Assembly: GCF_014486675.1 (NCBI RefSeq)
Contig: NZ_JACTAC010000010.1
Location: forward strand, 1 to 61,837
Origin: Flavobacterium macrobrachii
Lineage (GTDB): Bacteria > Bacteroidota > Bacteroidia > Flavobacteriales > Flavobacteriaceae
Direction of reading: 5' to 3'
Length of the DNA stretch: 61,837 nt
A model generated the notes under the pieces. The model was not told the DNA's origin. It did no database searches and saw only the letters and a program-made list of their open reading frames with translations. Position 1 is the first letter of the stretch; every line of letters starts with the position of its first letter. The translations under genes and the position numbers were made by a program. Shown here piece by piece: positions 51,992 to 61,810 of this stretch.

Positions 51992-53722
51992 ATGAACAAA
52001 ACAGTAAATATTAATATAGGTGGTTTATTCTTCCATATCGATGAAGATGCATACCAAAAGTTATCAAGATATTTTGATGCAATAAAACGTTCACTTTCAA
52101 ATTCATCTGGAAAAGACGAAATCATGAAAGACATTGAAATGCGTGTGGCTGAATTGTTAACCGAGCAACAAAAATCAGACAAACACGTAATCAATTTAAA
52201 AGATGTTGATCAAGTTGTTGCTGTGATGGGACAACCAGAAGATTACAGAATTGACGACGATAATCAAGAACCAAGCAGTGCTAATTTTACTTCTTCAGGT
52301 AGAAAAAAACTGTATCGCGATAAAGACAAAGGATTAATTGGTGGAGTTTGTACCGGTTTAGGACATTATTTTGGGATTGATTCAATTTGGATAAAAATTG
52401 GGTTCATTCTATTAGTTTGGGCTGGTGGTTCTGGAGTATTAGCTTACCTTATTTTGTGGGCAATTACACCAAAAGCTGTTACAACTTCTGAAAAATTAGA
52501 AATGACTGGCGAACCAGTAACTATTTCTAATATCGAGAAAAAAGTTAGAGAAGAATATGAAAGTGTTTCTAGCAAATTCAAAAATGCTAACTATGACGAA
52601 ATGGGAAACCAAGTAAAAAATGGTGCTGAAAAAGTTGCCAACGGATTTGGCAATGTTATCATGAAAATATTTGGTGCTTTTGCTAAAGTTTTAGGTGCAT
52701 TTATTCTTATTTTTTCTGCCTTATCATTAGTTGCTGTTATCATTACATCAATCGTAATGGTGTTTTCATCATCAATGCCTGATAATAAAATCGTTGAATT
52801 TATTCACACACCAATAGGTTTAGAAACACCACTTTGGATACAAGGAATACTTTTCCTTTTTGCTGCAGGAATTCCGATCTTTTTCATATTAATATTAGGA
52901 TTAAAACTATTGGTAACCAATTTAAAATCAATAGGAAATATTGCAAAATATAGTTTACTAGGAATTTGGATTATATCAGTAGGAATATTAATTTCGTTAG
53001 GAATAAATGAGTTTAACCAATTAGCTTATGCTGGAAAAACAGTTCAAAAAGAAACAATCAATATTTCAGCAAACGATACTATCAAAGTAAAATTTAGGTA
53101 CAACGATTTTTTCTCAAAAAGTATTCATGACCGCGATGATATTAGAATAGCGCAAGATTCAATGGGTAATCCTGTAATTTATTCTACTAATGTTGGAATT
53201 CATTTAAAAAGAACTGATAATCCATCGCCTTACATTCAAATTGAAACAAGAGCGCATGGAAAATCATTTGCTGAAGCTAACGAAAGAGCCAAAAAAATAA
53301 AATATGGTTTCAAAATTGTTGGAAACGAATTGATATTAGACAATTACTTTTTGACAGATACCAAAAATAAACTACGCAATCAACGTGTTGACATCTATTT
53401 GTATTTACCAAACGGTATTGTGTATTATCCTGATGCAAATGTTGAAACTTATTTAGACGGTTCCAATGCTGATTTCGATTACTATTATGGACCAGAAGGT
53501 TATAAATACAAAGTAGAAAGCGACAAACTAAGATGTTTAGATTGTCCTGAAAGCGAAAACACAAACGATGTTCAAACGGAAGAAATCAACATAACAGAAA
53601 CTAACGACACGGTAAAATCAGTTTCGGTAAAAGTGAATGGCAAAGAAATTCTTAACGATACCAAAGGAAAAAAATCAAAGCTTACAATTGACTCAAACGG
53701 AATAATCATTAAAACCGAATAA
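51992..53722 (+). CDS. PspC-domain membrane protein
   Basis: A 576-aa envelope-stress-type protein. A soluble N-terminus (residues 1-90, GGLFFHIDEDAYQKLSRYF) is followed by the PspC domain (~107-165: KLYRDKDKGLIGGVCTGLGHYFG and LVWAGGSGVLAYLILWAI), three more helices (225-350), and a C-terminal extracytoplasmic domain rich in Asp and Tyr, similar to GIN-type beta domains. It overlaps neither neighbour: 6 bp from padR, 2 bp from the GIN gene. Likely a membrane-stress sensor. Confidence 0.88.
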   Translation: MNKTVNINIGGLFFHIDEDAYQKLSRYFDAIKRSLSNSSGKDEIMKDIEMRVAELLTEQQKSDKHVINLKDVDQVVAVMGQPEDYRIDDDNQEPSSANFTSSGRKKLYRDKDKGLIGGVCTGLGHYFGIDSIWIKIGFILLVWAGGSGVLAYLILWAITPKAVTTSEKLEMTGEPVTISNIEKKVREEYESVSSKFKNANYDEMGNQVKNGAEKVANGFGNVIMKIFGAFAKVLGAFILIFSALSLVAVIITSIVMVFSSSMPDNKIVEFIHTPIGLETPLWIQGILFLFAAGIPIFFILILGLKLLVTNLKSIGNIAKYSLLGIWIISVGILISLGINEFNQLAYAGKTVQKETINISANDTIKVKFRYNDFFSKSIHDRDDIRIAQDSMGNPVIYSTNVGIHLKRTDNPSPYIQIETRAHGKSFAEANERAKKIKYGFKIVGNELILDNYFLTDTKNKLRNQRVDIYLYLPNGIVYYPDANVETYLDGSNADFDYYYGPEGYKYKVESDKLRCLDCPESENTNDVQTEEINITETNDTVKSVSVKVNGKEILNDTKGKKSKLTIDSNGIIIKTE

Positions 53723-53724
53723 TC

Positions 53725-54459
53725 ATGGTAAAATTTATAATCTTCTGCTCAAAAGCAATCATAGCAACCGTTGCAGGTTTGTTGTTAACTTCTTGTAATT
53801 GGACAGTCAATTTAGGCGACGGAATTACAGGAAGCGGAACCATTGTTAAAGAAACCCGAAAAGTTGATACTTTTACAAAAGTTGAAGTTAAAACAGGAAT
53901 TAATTGCGAAATCAAACAAGCCGACAACTTCGAAGTACTTGTAGAAGCTGACGATAATATAATTAAAGAAATCAAAACCCGAGTAGAAAACGGAAAGTTG
54001 ATTATAGAATCTGATTTTGGAAATTATCACAATGCTACGAGAAAAGTAACTGTTACAATGCCCAAAATTGATAATCTAGAAACTTCAAGTGGCGCAACAT
54101 TAAAGTCATTAAATGTTTTAACTGGAACTAATATATCGCTAAAATCAAGCAGCGGAAGCGAAATGGATGTAAACGTAGAATCAGATACGGTTTCACTCGA
54201 AACGTCTAGCGGAAGCGAACAAAACGTAAAAGGAAAAGCACTAAATGTATTTGCTTCATCCTCGAGCGGAAGCTCAATTGATGCCGACGAGTTATTAGCC
54301 AATGATGTTTCGGCTCAATCATCAAGCGGAAGTTCAATAGAAGTCCATTCGATTGTAAATCTTAACGGAAAAGCATCCAGCGGAAGTTCCATCAACTATA
54401 AAGGAAATCCAAAAACAATCACCAAAGAAGAAACTTCTGGCGGAAGCGTTTCACGATAA
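53725..54459 (+). CDS. Head GIN domain (DUF2807) lipoprotein
   Basis: A 244-aa lipoprotein with lipobox LLTSC (residue ~24) and a DUF2807/GIN beta-helix-like fold. Its middle consists of repeated SSGS/SSGSS turns (LETSSGATLKSL, LKSSSGSEMDV, LETSSGSEQNV, ASSSSGSSIDA, AQSSSGSSIEV, KASSGSSINY) one per ~20 residues, consistent with successive coils of a beta-solenoid. The start follows the PspC stop by 2 bp, and the three genes form one operon. Confidence 0.88.
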   Translation: MVKFIIFCSKAIIATVAGLLLTSCNWTVNLGDGITGSGTIVKETRKVDTFTKVEVKTGINCEIKQADNFEVLVEADDNIIKEIKTRVENGKLIIESDFGNYHNATRKVTVTMPKIDNLETSSGATLKSLNVLTGTNISLKSSSGSEMDVNVESDTVSLETSSGSEQNVKGKALNVFASSSSGSSIDADELLANDVSAQSSSGSSIEVHSIVNLNGKASSGSSINYKGNPKTITKEETSGGSVSR

Positions 54460-54474
54460 CAAAAGTTAATAAAG

Positions 54475-54505
54475 CATCTCAATGAAAATTGGGATGTTTT
54501 TTTTT
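54475..54505 (+). terminator. Terminator of the PadR-PspC-GIN operon
   Basis: Stem CATCTCAAT/ATTGGGATG (one wobble), loop GAAA, nine T. Confidence 0.88.
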
Positions 54506-54506
54506 C

Positions 54507-54514
54507 TATTTTTG
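54507..54514 (+). promoter_or_regulatory. -7 box of the second GIN gene
   Basis: TATTTTTG directly after the previous terminator, 21 bp before the ATG at 54536; no clear -33. Confidence 0.4.
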
Positions 54515-54535
54515 ACAAAATAATCATTGAAAAAA

Positions 54536-55369
54536 ATGAAAAAAACAATACTACTATTATTTCTTCTAACGACTACTTTTGGTTTTTCACAAAAAAAAGA
54601 AAAAGTAAAAGGTTCAAAAGTGGTAACAATGGAACAAAAACAAATAGAAAATTTTAAATCCATTGAAGTCGAAGACAATTTAGAAGTTTTTTTAGTAAAA
54701 GGAAACGAATGCGGTTTAGAAATCGAAGCCGATGACAATCTTCACGAATTTATTGATTATAAACTATCTGGAAGCAATTTAAGAATTACAACCAATAAAG
54801 ACATTTCAAGTTTTAAAAAACTCAGTGTTAGAATTACTTACACTGACGAACTTGATATGGTAATTGCTAAAAACGAAACCAATGTAACGGCACTTTCTGA
54901 TGTAGATTTAAAGACAGTTACTTTTAAAAGTTATGATTATGCCAAATTATATTTGAATGCCAAATGCAAAAATTTTACTTTAATGGCAAATGACAAATCT
55001 AAAATTGAACTAAACTTAAAATCTGAAAAAGCAGCAATTGATGTAAGCAAAAATGCCCAAGTAAAAGCATTAATTGCCAGTACCGATTTACTTTTTGACA
55101 TGTACCAAAAATCAACTGCTATTATTGAAGGCGATGTCAACACACTAAAACTCCGTTTAGACAACAATTCCGATTTTAATGGCAGTAAATTAACCGCTGT
55201 AAATACACAACTTTTTGCCGAAGCTTATTCCAACGGAAAAATAAATGCAAAAACCAATATCGTAATAGACATTGCAGGAAAATCGGAAATAGAGATTTTT
55301 GGTGAACCAAAATTTGAAATAAAACGTTTTACCGATAGTGCAACTTTGAGAAAAAAACCTATCAAATAA
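54536..55369 (+). CDS. Second GIN domain (DUF2807) protein
   Basis: Exported 277-aa protein (signal peptide MKKTILLLFLLTTTFGFSQ or three residues earlier) with a DUF2807 domain: NFKSIEVEDNLEVFLVKGNECGLEIEADDNL parallels the KVEVKTGINCEIKQAD region of the upstream GIN lipoprotein. The later coils lack the SSGS turns. It has its own probable promoter behind the operon terminator. The start is ATG 54536 rather than the in-frame TTG at 54527. Function unknown. Confidence 0.82.
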   Translation: MKKTILLLFLLTTTFGFSQKKEKVKGSKVVTMEQKQIENFKSIEVEDNLEVFLVKGNECGLEIEADDNLHEFIDYKLSGSNLRITTNKDISSFKKLSVRITYTDELDMVIAKNETNVTALSDVDLKTVTFKSYDYAKLYLNAKCKNFTLMANDKSKIELNLKSEKAAIDVSKNAQVKALIASTDLLFDMYQKSTAIIEGDVNTLKLRLDNNSDFNGSKLTAVNTQLFAEAYSNGKINAKTNIVIDIAGKSEIEIFGEPKFEIKRFTDSATLRKKPIK

Positions 55370-55374
55370 AAAAC

Positions 55375-55405
55375 AAAATGCCATCAAATTGATGGCATTT
55401 TTTTT
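55375..55405. terminator. Bidirectional terminator
   Basis: AAAATGCCATCA/TGATGGCATTTT with a 3-nt loop and runs of A and T on each side, between the convergent GIN gene and trxB. Confidence 0.9.
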
Positions 55406-55423
55406 ATAGTGAAAATCTAAAAT

Positions 55424-56371
55424 TTAATCTAACGAAGCCAAATATCGTTCCGCATCCAAAGCTGCCATACAACCTGTTCCAGCAGCGGTAATCGCTTGAC
55501 GATAAACATGATCTGCAGCATCACCAGCAACAAAGACACCAGCAACATTCGTTTTTGAACTTCCAGGAACATTTACAATGTAACCCGTTTCATCCAAAGT
55601 GATGTAATCTTTAAATATATCAGTATTAGGTTTGTGACCAATAGCTACAAAGAAACCAGTTGCAGGAATATCTACAATTTCGCCAGTCGTTTTGTTTTTA
55701 GCTTTAACCAAGTTCACCACTTGACCATCACCAACAACTTCTACTGTATCGTGATTCATCAAAATTTCAATATTCTCCGTTTTTCTCACGCGTTCTTCCA
55801 TAATTCTAGAAGCTCTAAACTTTTCACTTCTAACAAGCATGGTAACTTTTTTACAAAGTTTAGATAAATAATGAGCTTCTTCACATGCCGAATCACCAGC
55901 ACCAACAATTACAACTTCTTGATTTCTATAGAAAAATCCATCACAAACCGCACAAGCAGAAACACCACCACCAGTTTGTAAATAATGTTGCTCTGAATCT
56001 AATCCTAAATATTTAGCCGAAGCACCCGTTGAGATAATCACCGTTTGAGCGTGAATTTCTTTGGTATCATTAATCCAAACTTTATGAACATCGCCCGAAA
56101 AATCAACTTTTGTTGCCCAACCATCACGAACATCAGTTCCAAAGCGTTGCGCTTGTGCTTGTAGCTGAACCATCATTTCTGGACCAGTTACACCATCAGG
56201 ATAACCAGGGAAATTTTCAACTTCGTTAGTTGTTGTTAATTGTCCACCAGGTTGCGTTCCTTGGTATAAAACCGGGTTCATATTAGCTCTAGCAGCATAA
56301 ATTGCAGCAGTATAACCCGCAGGACCAGAACCTATAATTAAACATTTTACTTTTTCTATTGTATCTGACAT
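55424..56371 (-). CDS. trxB: Thioredoxin-disulfide reductase
   Basis: NADPH-dependent flavoenzyme that reduces thioredoxin, 315 aa. FAD-binding IIGSGPAGYTAAIYAARA, redox-active CAVC in SACAVCDGFFY, NADPH-binding VIVGAGDSACEEA, and the C-terminal FAD motif GVFVAGDAADHVYRQ. Length and domain order are standard. Confidence 0.97.
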   Translation of the reverse strand: MSDTIEKVKCLIIGSGPAGYTAAIYAARANMNPVLYQGTQPGGQLTTTNEVENFPGYPDGVTGPEMMVQLQAQAQRFGTDVRDGWATKVDFSGDVHKVWINDTKEIHAQTVIISTGASAKYLGLDSEQHYLQTGGGVSACAVCDGFFYRNQEVVIVGAGDSACEEAHYLSKLCKKVTMLVRSEKFRASRIMEERVRKTENIEILMNHDTVEVVGDGQVVNLVKAKNKTTGEIVDIPATGFFVAIGHKPNTDIFKDYITLDETGYIVNVPGSSKTNVAGVFVAGDAADHVYRQAITAAGTGCMAALDAERYLASLD

Positions 56372-56391
56372 GATTCTAAATTATTAGGTTG

Positions 56392-56421
56392 CAAATGTAA
56401 TGTTTTATGCCAAACGGCAAA
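56392..56421 (-). promoter_or_regulatory. trxB promoter
   Basis: Minus-strand TTTG (56418-56421), 18-bp spacer, TACATTTG (56392-56399), 20 bp before the trxB start. Confidence 0.65.
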
Positions 56422-56479
56422 AGTAAAACAAATTGCTAAAAGCTATATTTTGATAAAAAATAACAATGAAATAAAACAA

Positions 56480-56513
56480 AAAAAGAGATTTCTAAAATTA
56501 GAAATCTCTTTTT
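56480..56513 (-). terminator. Terminator of tRNA-Pro
   Basis: 16-bp stem AAAAAGAGATTTCTAA/TTAGAAATCTCTTTTT with a 2-nt loop, starting one nucleotide after the tRNA 3' end on the minus strand. Confidence 0.85.
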
Positions 56514-56514
56514 G

Positions 56515-56589
56515 TCGGGGTGGCAGGATTCGAACCTGCGACCTCCTGCTCCCAAAGCAGGCGCGATAACCGGGCTACGCTACACCCCG
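56515..56589 (-). tRNA. tRNA-Pro (anticodon TGG)
   Basis: Minus-strand cloverleaf: acceptor CGGGGTG/CACCCCG with discriminator A, anticodon arm CCTGC-TTTGGGA-GCAGG with TGG, T-arm GCAGG-TTCGAAT-CCTGC. The 3' CCA is not encoded; the Cca enzyme at 15648 would add it. Confidence 0.97.
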
Positions 56590-56722
56590 AAAATGTGGGT
56601 GCAAATATACCACTATTAATGACTAAACAAAATATTTTTATTAGAAATTCCATTTTTTCTTCAAAAAATACCTTCGCTTAACATTTCTGAAAAAAAACAA
56701 AAAAAGCTTTCGATATAATTTC

Positions 56723-56730
56723 TATTTTTG
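56723..56730 (+). promoter_or_regulatory. -7 box of udk
   Basis: TATTTTTG, 25 bp before the udk ATG; no clear -33. Confidence 0.4.
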
Positions 56731-56755
56731 TTGCAGTAAAAAAACACAACTAACT

Positions 56756-57364
56756 ATGCTTATTATTGGAATTGCTGGTGGAACTGGAAGTGGAAAAACA
56801 ACCGTTGTACACCAAATCATGAATGAATTACCCGAAACCGAAGTTGGTGTCATTTCTCAGGACTCATATTATAAAGAAAACACAAATTTGAGTTTCGAAG
56901 AAAGAGCTTTAATCAATTTTGATCACCCAAGAGCAATCGACTTTGAATTATTAGTAAGTCATTTAAAAGAACTAAAAGAAGGAAAGACAATCGAGCAACC
57001 TGTTTATTCTTTCATTACTCACAATAGAACCGACGATACCATCGTTACCCATCCAAGAAAAGTAATGATAGTAGAAGGAATATTAATCTTAGCTAATGCA
57101 GAAATAAGAGACATATTTGACGTAAAAGTTTTTGTTCATGCCGACTCTGACGAAAGATTAATCAGAAGATTAAAACGTGATATTGCTGAGCGTGGACGTG
57201 ATATGGAAGAAGTTTTAAACCGCTACCAAACCACGTTAAAACCTATGCATCAGCAATTTATTGAACCAACAAAAGCATTTGCCGACATCATAATTCCAAA
57301 CGACAAATACAATACCGTTGCCATCGACGTAGTTAGAGCAGTAATTAACCAAAGAATTACCTAA
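56756..57364 (+). CDS. udk: Uridine kinase
   Basis: Phosphorylates uridine and cytidine in pyrimidine salvage. The 202-aa P-loop enzyme has GIAGGTGSGKTTVV (Walker A), SQDSYYK, INFDHPRAIDFELL, the MIVEGILIL block and the lid-region RLIRRLKRDIAERGRD. Length is standard. It is followed 25 bp later by the divIC-like gene, and they are likely co-transcribed. Confidence 0.95.
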   Translation: MLIIGIAGGTGSGKTTVVHQIMNELPETEVGVISQDSYYKENTNLSFEERALINFDHPRAIDFELLVSHLKELKEGKTIEQPVYSFITHNRTDDTIVTHPRKVMIVEGILILANAEIRDIFDVKVFVHADSDERLIRRLKRDIAERGRDMEEVLNRYQTTLKPMHQQFIEPTKAFADIIIPNDKYNTVAIDVVRAVINQRIT

Positions 57365-57389
57365 ATTTACAAAAACAACATCCTATAGA

Positions 57390-57740
57390 ATGGAAACCAA
57401 AGAAAAACTAACCAATAAATATCCGATCCTGAAAATCCTCGGAAACCGATACCTTATTGTGTTAGTTTTTTTTGTGGTTTGGATAACATTTGTAGACACA
57501 ACTTCCTACATGGAACATCGCGTTCTCAACAAAGAAATTGAAGAACTCGAAGAAAACAAAAAATACTACCAAGACGAAATAAAAAAGGACGAAGCAAACA
57601 TCAAACAACTCAAAAATCCTGACCACGTAGAAAAATACGCTCGTGAAAAATACTACATGAAACGCGACAGCGAAGACATCTACATCATCGAATTTGAAGA
57701 AGACAAAATAAAAGATAGTATCGAAGGAGCAAAACGTTAG
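57390..57740 (+). CDS. Septum formation initiator (FtsB/DivIC-like)
   Basis: A 116-aa bitopic membrane protein: short cytoplasmic N-terminus, one helix (YLIVLVFFVVWITFVD), then a coiled-coil (EIEELEENKKYYQDEIKKDE) and the conserved NPDHVEKYAREKYYMKR block, as in FtsB/DivIC of the FtsQLB complex that triggers septal peptidoglycan synthesis. Length and order match flavobacterial homologues. In an apparent operon with udk. The 230 bp after it contain no gene or clear signal. Confidence 0.9.
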   Translation: METKEKLTNKYPILKILGNRYLIVLVFFVVWITFVDTTSYMEHRVLNKEIEELEENKKYYQDEIKKDEANIKQLKNPDHVEKYAREKYYMKRDSEDIYIIEFEEDKIKDSIEGAKR

Positions 57741-57970
57741 GCAATACATTCCACGCAATTCCTGCTTTACGTTGCAATAGCTTTGTCAAATTTTGAACTT
57801 TGAAAAAGCAATTTTCTCTTCAATCAGGGCTAGTTAGCAAACTTTAAACTAGAATACCCGTTTCTTTAAAATTCATTTTTCAAAAAACTACGTTTTTGAC
57901 ATTGTTAAAAGTATATACCTATTTTGCAAAAAATCAAATAAAAATCGGTCAAAAAAGATAAATTTTGACT

Positions 57971-59377
57971 ATGTTTGAGGTATCAAAAAGCATAACACTT
58001 GTGAGCACAAAGAAACTCCTTTTTTCAGATTTTGAAACCATCAGTTCCAAACAATGGAAACAACAAATTCAGTACGAATTAAAAGGTGCTGATTACAATG
58101 AAACACTCGTTTGGGAAAGCCTAGAAGGCATCAAAGTAAAACCATTTTATCACAATGACGAAGTGGAAGAAAGCAATTCAAATCTCTCAATAAATCCTTC
58201 TAAAGAAGCATTCAAAATCCTTCAAAACATCTTTGTTCACGACGTAAAAAAATCAAAAGAACGTGCTCTAAACACTTTAAATCGTGGTGCAGAAAGCATT
58301 CGTTTTACAATAGAAAATGATATTATTTCTATAGAAAATTTGATGCAAAATCTTCCTTTAGAAAAAACAACTTACTATTTTTATTTGCCATTTCTCTCAA
58401 TCGATTTCGTCACTAAATTAAATGAATTTGCAACTAAACATAAGGCCAATTTCATCATTCAGTTAGATCCAATTGGGCAATTGTGTAAAGACGGAAACTG
58501 GTTTGAAAATGCAGAAAAAGATTTTGAAAAACTAAATCAGATTTCCAAATTTTCTCAAAGTTCATTTCTAAACATTAATTCAGAAATTTACCAAAATGCT
58601 GGAGCCAATATTGTGCAACAATTAGCTTACACAATGGCACATGCAAATGAATATTTCAACAGAATTCTAGCTGTAAATCAACCTATAACCATAGAAGTTT
58701 CGGTTGGAACCAATTACTTTTTTGAAATTGCAAAACTTCGTGCGTTGCGATTATTATTTTCAACATTAGCATCAGAATACAATCATAATCTAGATTGTCA
58801 TATCGTTGTAACTCCAACCAAGCGCAATAAAACATTATACGATTACAACGTAAACATGCTTCGCACCACAACCGAATGTATGTCTGCAATTCTTGGTGGC
58901 GCAAATGCAATTGCGAATTTACCTTATGATGCATTATATCATAAAGACAATGAATTTGGCGATAGAATTTCAAGAAACCAACTATTAGTTTTAAAACACG
59001 AAAGTTATTTCGACAAAGTAAGCAATCCTGCTGATGGTGCTTATTATATTGAAAATCTAACTCAACAATTAGCCGAAAAAGCATTAGAATTATTCAAAGA
59101 CATCGAGAAAAACGGTGGTTTAATCACCCAATTAATCGAAGGAAACATTCAGAAAAAAATTCAAGAAAGTGCTGCTAAAGAGCAAGATTTATTCGATAGC
59201 GGAAAGGAGATTTTATTAGGAACCAACAAATATCCTAACAAAAATGACCGAATGAAACACGATTTAGAATTGTATCCTTTTGTAAAACAAAATCCTAGAA
59301 AGACGTTAATCATTCCAATTATTGAAAAACGTTTGGCTGAGAAATTAGAGCAAGAACGTTTATCTCAAGAAGCATAA
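57971..59377 (+). CDS. mutA: Methylmalonyl-CoA mutase small (beta) subunit
   Basis: Non-catalytic subunit of the heterodimeric mutase, 468 aa. It shares the TIM-barrel fold of the large subunit ([57 protein letters not shown]) but has no C-terminal cobalamin-binding domain. Together with MutB it interconverts (R)-methylmalonyl-CoA and succinyl-CoA. The start at ATG 57971 is 2 codons after an in-frame TTG. The gene ends 2 bp before mutB. I see no cobalamin riboswitch upstream. Confidence 0.93.
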   Translation: MFEVSKSITLVSTKKLLFSDFETISSKQWKQQIQYELKGADYNETLVWESLEGIKVKPFYHNDEVEESNSNLSINPSKEAFKILQNIFVHDVKKSKERALNTLNRGAESIRFTIENDIISIENLMQNLPLEKTTYYFYLPFLSIDFVTKLNEFATKHKANFIIQLDPIGQLCKDGNWFENAEKDFEKLNQISKFSQSSFLNINSEIYQNAGANIVQQLAYTMAHANEYFNRILAVNQPITIEVSVGTNYFFEIAKLRALRLLFSTLASEYNHNLDCHIVVTPTKRNKTLYDYNVNMLRTTTECMSAILGGANAIANLPYDALYHKDNEFGDRISRNQLLVLKHESYFDKVSNPADGAYYIENLTQQLAEKALELFKDIEKNGGLITQLIEGNIQKKIQESAAKEQDLFDSGKEILLGTNKYPNKNDRMKHDLELYPFVKQNPRKTLIIPIIEKRLAEKLEQERLSQEA

Positions 59378-59379
59378 CC

Positions 59380-61506
59380 ATGAGAAAAGACATACAACAT
59401 ATAACCATACAAAACAGTGAGAGCTCGAAACACGATACTCAAAACTGGGAACTTTTTCACACTGCTGAAAACATCGATTTAAAGAAAATCTATTCCAAAG
59501 AAGATGTTCTAGGATTGGAACATTTAGATTTTGGTGCTGGTTTTGCGCCCAATCTACGCGGACCATATGCTACAATGTACGTGCGTCGTCCTTGGACAGT
59601 GCGCCAATACGCAGGATTTTCAACTGCCGAAGAAAGTAACGCTTTCTACAGAAGAAATCTTGCCGCAGGACAAAAAGGACTTTCAGTAGCATTCGATTTA
59701 GCCACACATCGCGGTTACGATTCCGACCACGAACGCGTATTTGGCGACGTAGGAAAAGCTGGAGTTGCCATAGATTCTGTTGAAGATATGAAAATATTAT
59801 TCAATCAAATTCCACTGGATGAAATGTCGGTTTCTATGACAATGAATGGTGCTGTTTTACCAATTATGGCATTTTATATTGTTGCTGCAGAAGAACAAGG
59901 TGTTGCTCCAGAATTACTTTCGGGAACAATACAAAACGATATTTTGAAGGAATTTATGGTTAGAAATACCTACATCTATCCGCCAACGCCATCGATGAAA
60001 ATCATTGCTGATATTTTTGAATATACGAGCAAAAAAATGCCAAAATTCAACTCGATTTCTATTTCGGGTTACCACATGCAAGAAGCTGGAGCAACCGCCG
60101 ATATTGAGTTGGCTTACACTTTAGCTGATGGTTTAGAGTACATTCGAACAGGTTTAGCAACCGGAATGAAAATCGATGAGTTCGCTCCTCGCCTTTCCTT
60201 TTTCTGGGCGATTGGAATGAATCATTTTATGGAAATTGCAAAAATGCGTGCCGGTCGTATGCTTTGGGCAAAATTATTGAAACAATTCAACCCAAAAGAC
60301 GAAAAATCATTAGCATTAAGAACGCATTGCCAAACTTCAGGTTGGAGTTTAACGGAGCAAGATCCTTTTAATAATGTGGCTCGAACTACGATTGAGGCAG
60401 CCGCAGCAGCCTTTGGAGGAACCCAATCGTTACATACCAATGCTTTAGACGAAGCTATTGCTTTACCAACCGATTTCTCTGCACGAATTGCTCGTAATAC
60501 TCAAATCTTTTTACAGGATGAAACTAAAATCTGTAAATCAGTTGACCCTTGGGCGGGAAGTTATTATGTAGAAAGTTTAACGGCTGAAATAGCAGAAAAA
60601 GCTTGGGCTTTAATTGAAGAAGTGGAAGAATTAGGTGGAATGACAAAAGCAATTGAATCTGGAATTCCAAAATTACGTATTGAAGAAGCTGCAGCTCGAA
60701 AACAAGCAAGAATTGACAGCAGTCAAGATATAATTGTTGGTGTCAACAAATTTAGATTAGAAAAAGAAGATCCTTTACAGATTTTAGATGTCGACAACGA
60801 TATGGTTCGCAAGCAACAAATTGAACGTTTGATACAAATAAAAGCTGCTCGCGATAATACTAAAGTTGCCGAATGTTTAGCTAAATTAACTGAAAGCGCT
60901 AAAAATGGTGGTGAAAATTTACTATCTTTAGCAGTAGAAGCAGCGCGAAACAGAGCTACATTAGGCGAAATTAGTGATGCTTTAGAAGTAGTTTTCGGAA
61001 GATATAAAGCACAAATTAGAAGTTTTAGCGGCGTGTATAGTAAAGAAATTAAAAACGACGAAAGTTTTGAAAAAGCAAAACAATTAGCCGATGCCTTCGC
61101 CAAAAAAGAAGGTCGTCGTCCTAGAATTATGATTGCTAAAATGGGACAAGACGGTCACGATCGTGGTGCGAAAGTAGTAGCAACAGGTTATGCTGACGTA
61201 GGTTTTGATGTGGATATTGGACCATTATTCCAAACTCCACAAGAAGCTGCCAAACAAGCGGTTGAAAACGACGTACACATTTTAGGCGTTTCTTCTTTAG
61301 CAGCGGGACACAAAACCTTAGTACCACAAGTGATTAAAGAACTAAAAAAATACGGACGCGAAGATATTATGGTCATTGTTGGTGGCGTAATTCCTGCGCA
61401 AGACTACCAATTCTTATTCGACTCCGGTGCTGTAGCGGTTTTTGGTCCTGGAACTAAAATTAGCGAAGCAGCGATAAGTATTTTGGAGGTATTATTAATA
61501 AATTAA
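59380..61506 (+). CDS. mutB: Methylmalonyl-CoA mutase large (alpha) subunit
   Basis: Adenosylcobalamin-dependent catalytic subunit, 708 aa. The barrel domain has [45 protein letters not shown] and the region around [23 protein letters not shown]. The C-terminal cobalamin-binding domain has the base-off motif DGHDRGAK with axial ligand H593 and the GGVIPAQD loop. Length is standard. Co-transcribed with mutA. The pathway links odd-chain or propionate metabolism to the TCA cycle. Confidence 0.97.
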   Translation: MRKDIQHITIQNSESSKHDTQNWELFHTAENIDLKKIYSKEDVLGLEHLDFGAGFAPNLRGPYATMYVRRPWTVRQYAGFSTAEESNAFYRRNLAAGQKGLSVAFDLATHRGYDSDHERVFGDVGKAGVAIDSVEDMKILFNQIPLDEMSVSMTMNGAVLPIMAFYIVAAEEQGVAPELLSGTIQNDILKEFMVRNTYIYPPTPSMKIIADIFEYTSKKMPKFNSISISGYHMQEAGATADIELAYTLADGLEYIRTGLATGMKIDEFAPRLSFFWAIGMNHFMEIAKMRAGRMLWAKLLKQFNPKDEKSLALRTHCQTSGWSLTEQDPFNNVARTTIEAAAAAFGGTQSLHTNALDEAIALPTDFSARIARNTQIFLQDETKICKSVDPWAGSYYVESLTAEIAEKAWALIEEVEELGGMTKAIESGIPKLRIEEAAARKQARIDSSQDIIVGVNKFRLEKEDPLQILDVDNDMVRKQQIERLIQIKAARDNTKVAECLAKLTESAKNGGENLLSLAVEAARNRATLGEISDALEVVFGRYKAQIRSFSGVYSKEIKNDESFEKAKQLADAFAKKEGRRPRIMIAKMGQDGHDRGAKVVATGYADVGFDVDIGPLFQTPQEAAKQAVENDVHILGVSSLAAGHKTLVPQVIKELKKYGREDIMVIVGGVIPAQDYQFLFDSGAVAVFGPGTKISEAAISILEVLLIN

Positions 61507-61775
61507 ATGTTCTTTTTAAATCATAAATTTTTTAAAAAAAATTTGAGAACAATTATAAAGTTAAATAATAAATAATCAAATTATTAATGCCTTCTTTAAT
61601 CCCACATTAAAATGTAAATGGCTTGAAATTTAAGTATAAAAACACAAAACATTTCCTAACTATAATATATATTCAAAATTAAAAATTTATTGGAAAGTTA
61701 AAGTATTTACTGAGTTATATTACCTTAAACAAAAAAAGTACATTAAAGTAGTTTTAATAATAGACCTAAAAACAA

Positions 61776-61803
61776 AAAACCCTATCCGATTGGATAGGGT
61801 TTT
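61776..61803 (-). terminator. Terminator of the rRNA operon
   Basis: Perfect stem AAAACCCTATCC/GGATAGGGTTTT, 4-nt loop GATT, with T-runs on both sides on the minus strand. It follows the 5S rRNA 3' end. The ~270 bp from the mutB stop to here are AT-rich and hold nothing recognisable. Confidence 0.88.
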
Positions 61804-61810
61804 CAAAAAA

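Noticed and set aside
57462..57758. 98-aa minus-strand frame over the DivIC-like gene
   Set aside because: Phe/Val-rich antisense shadow of a coiled-coil coding sequence.
57741..57970. Cobalamin riboswitch upstream of mutAB
   Set aside because: No B12-box-like sequence or convincing paired structure could be seen in the 230-bp leader.
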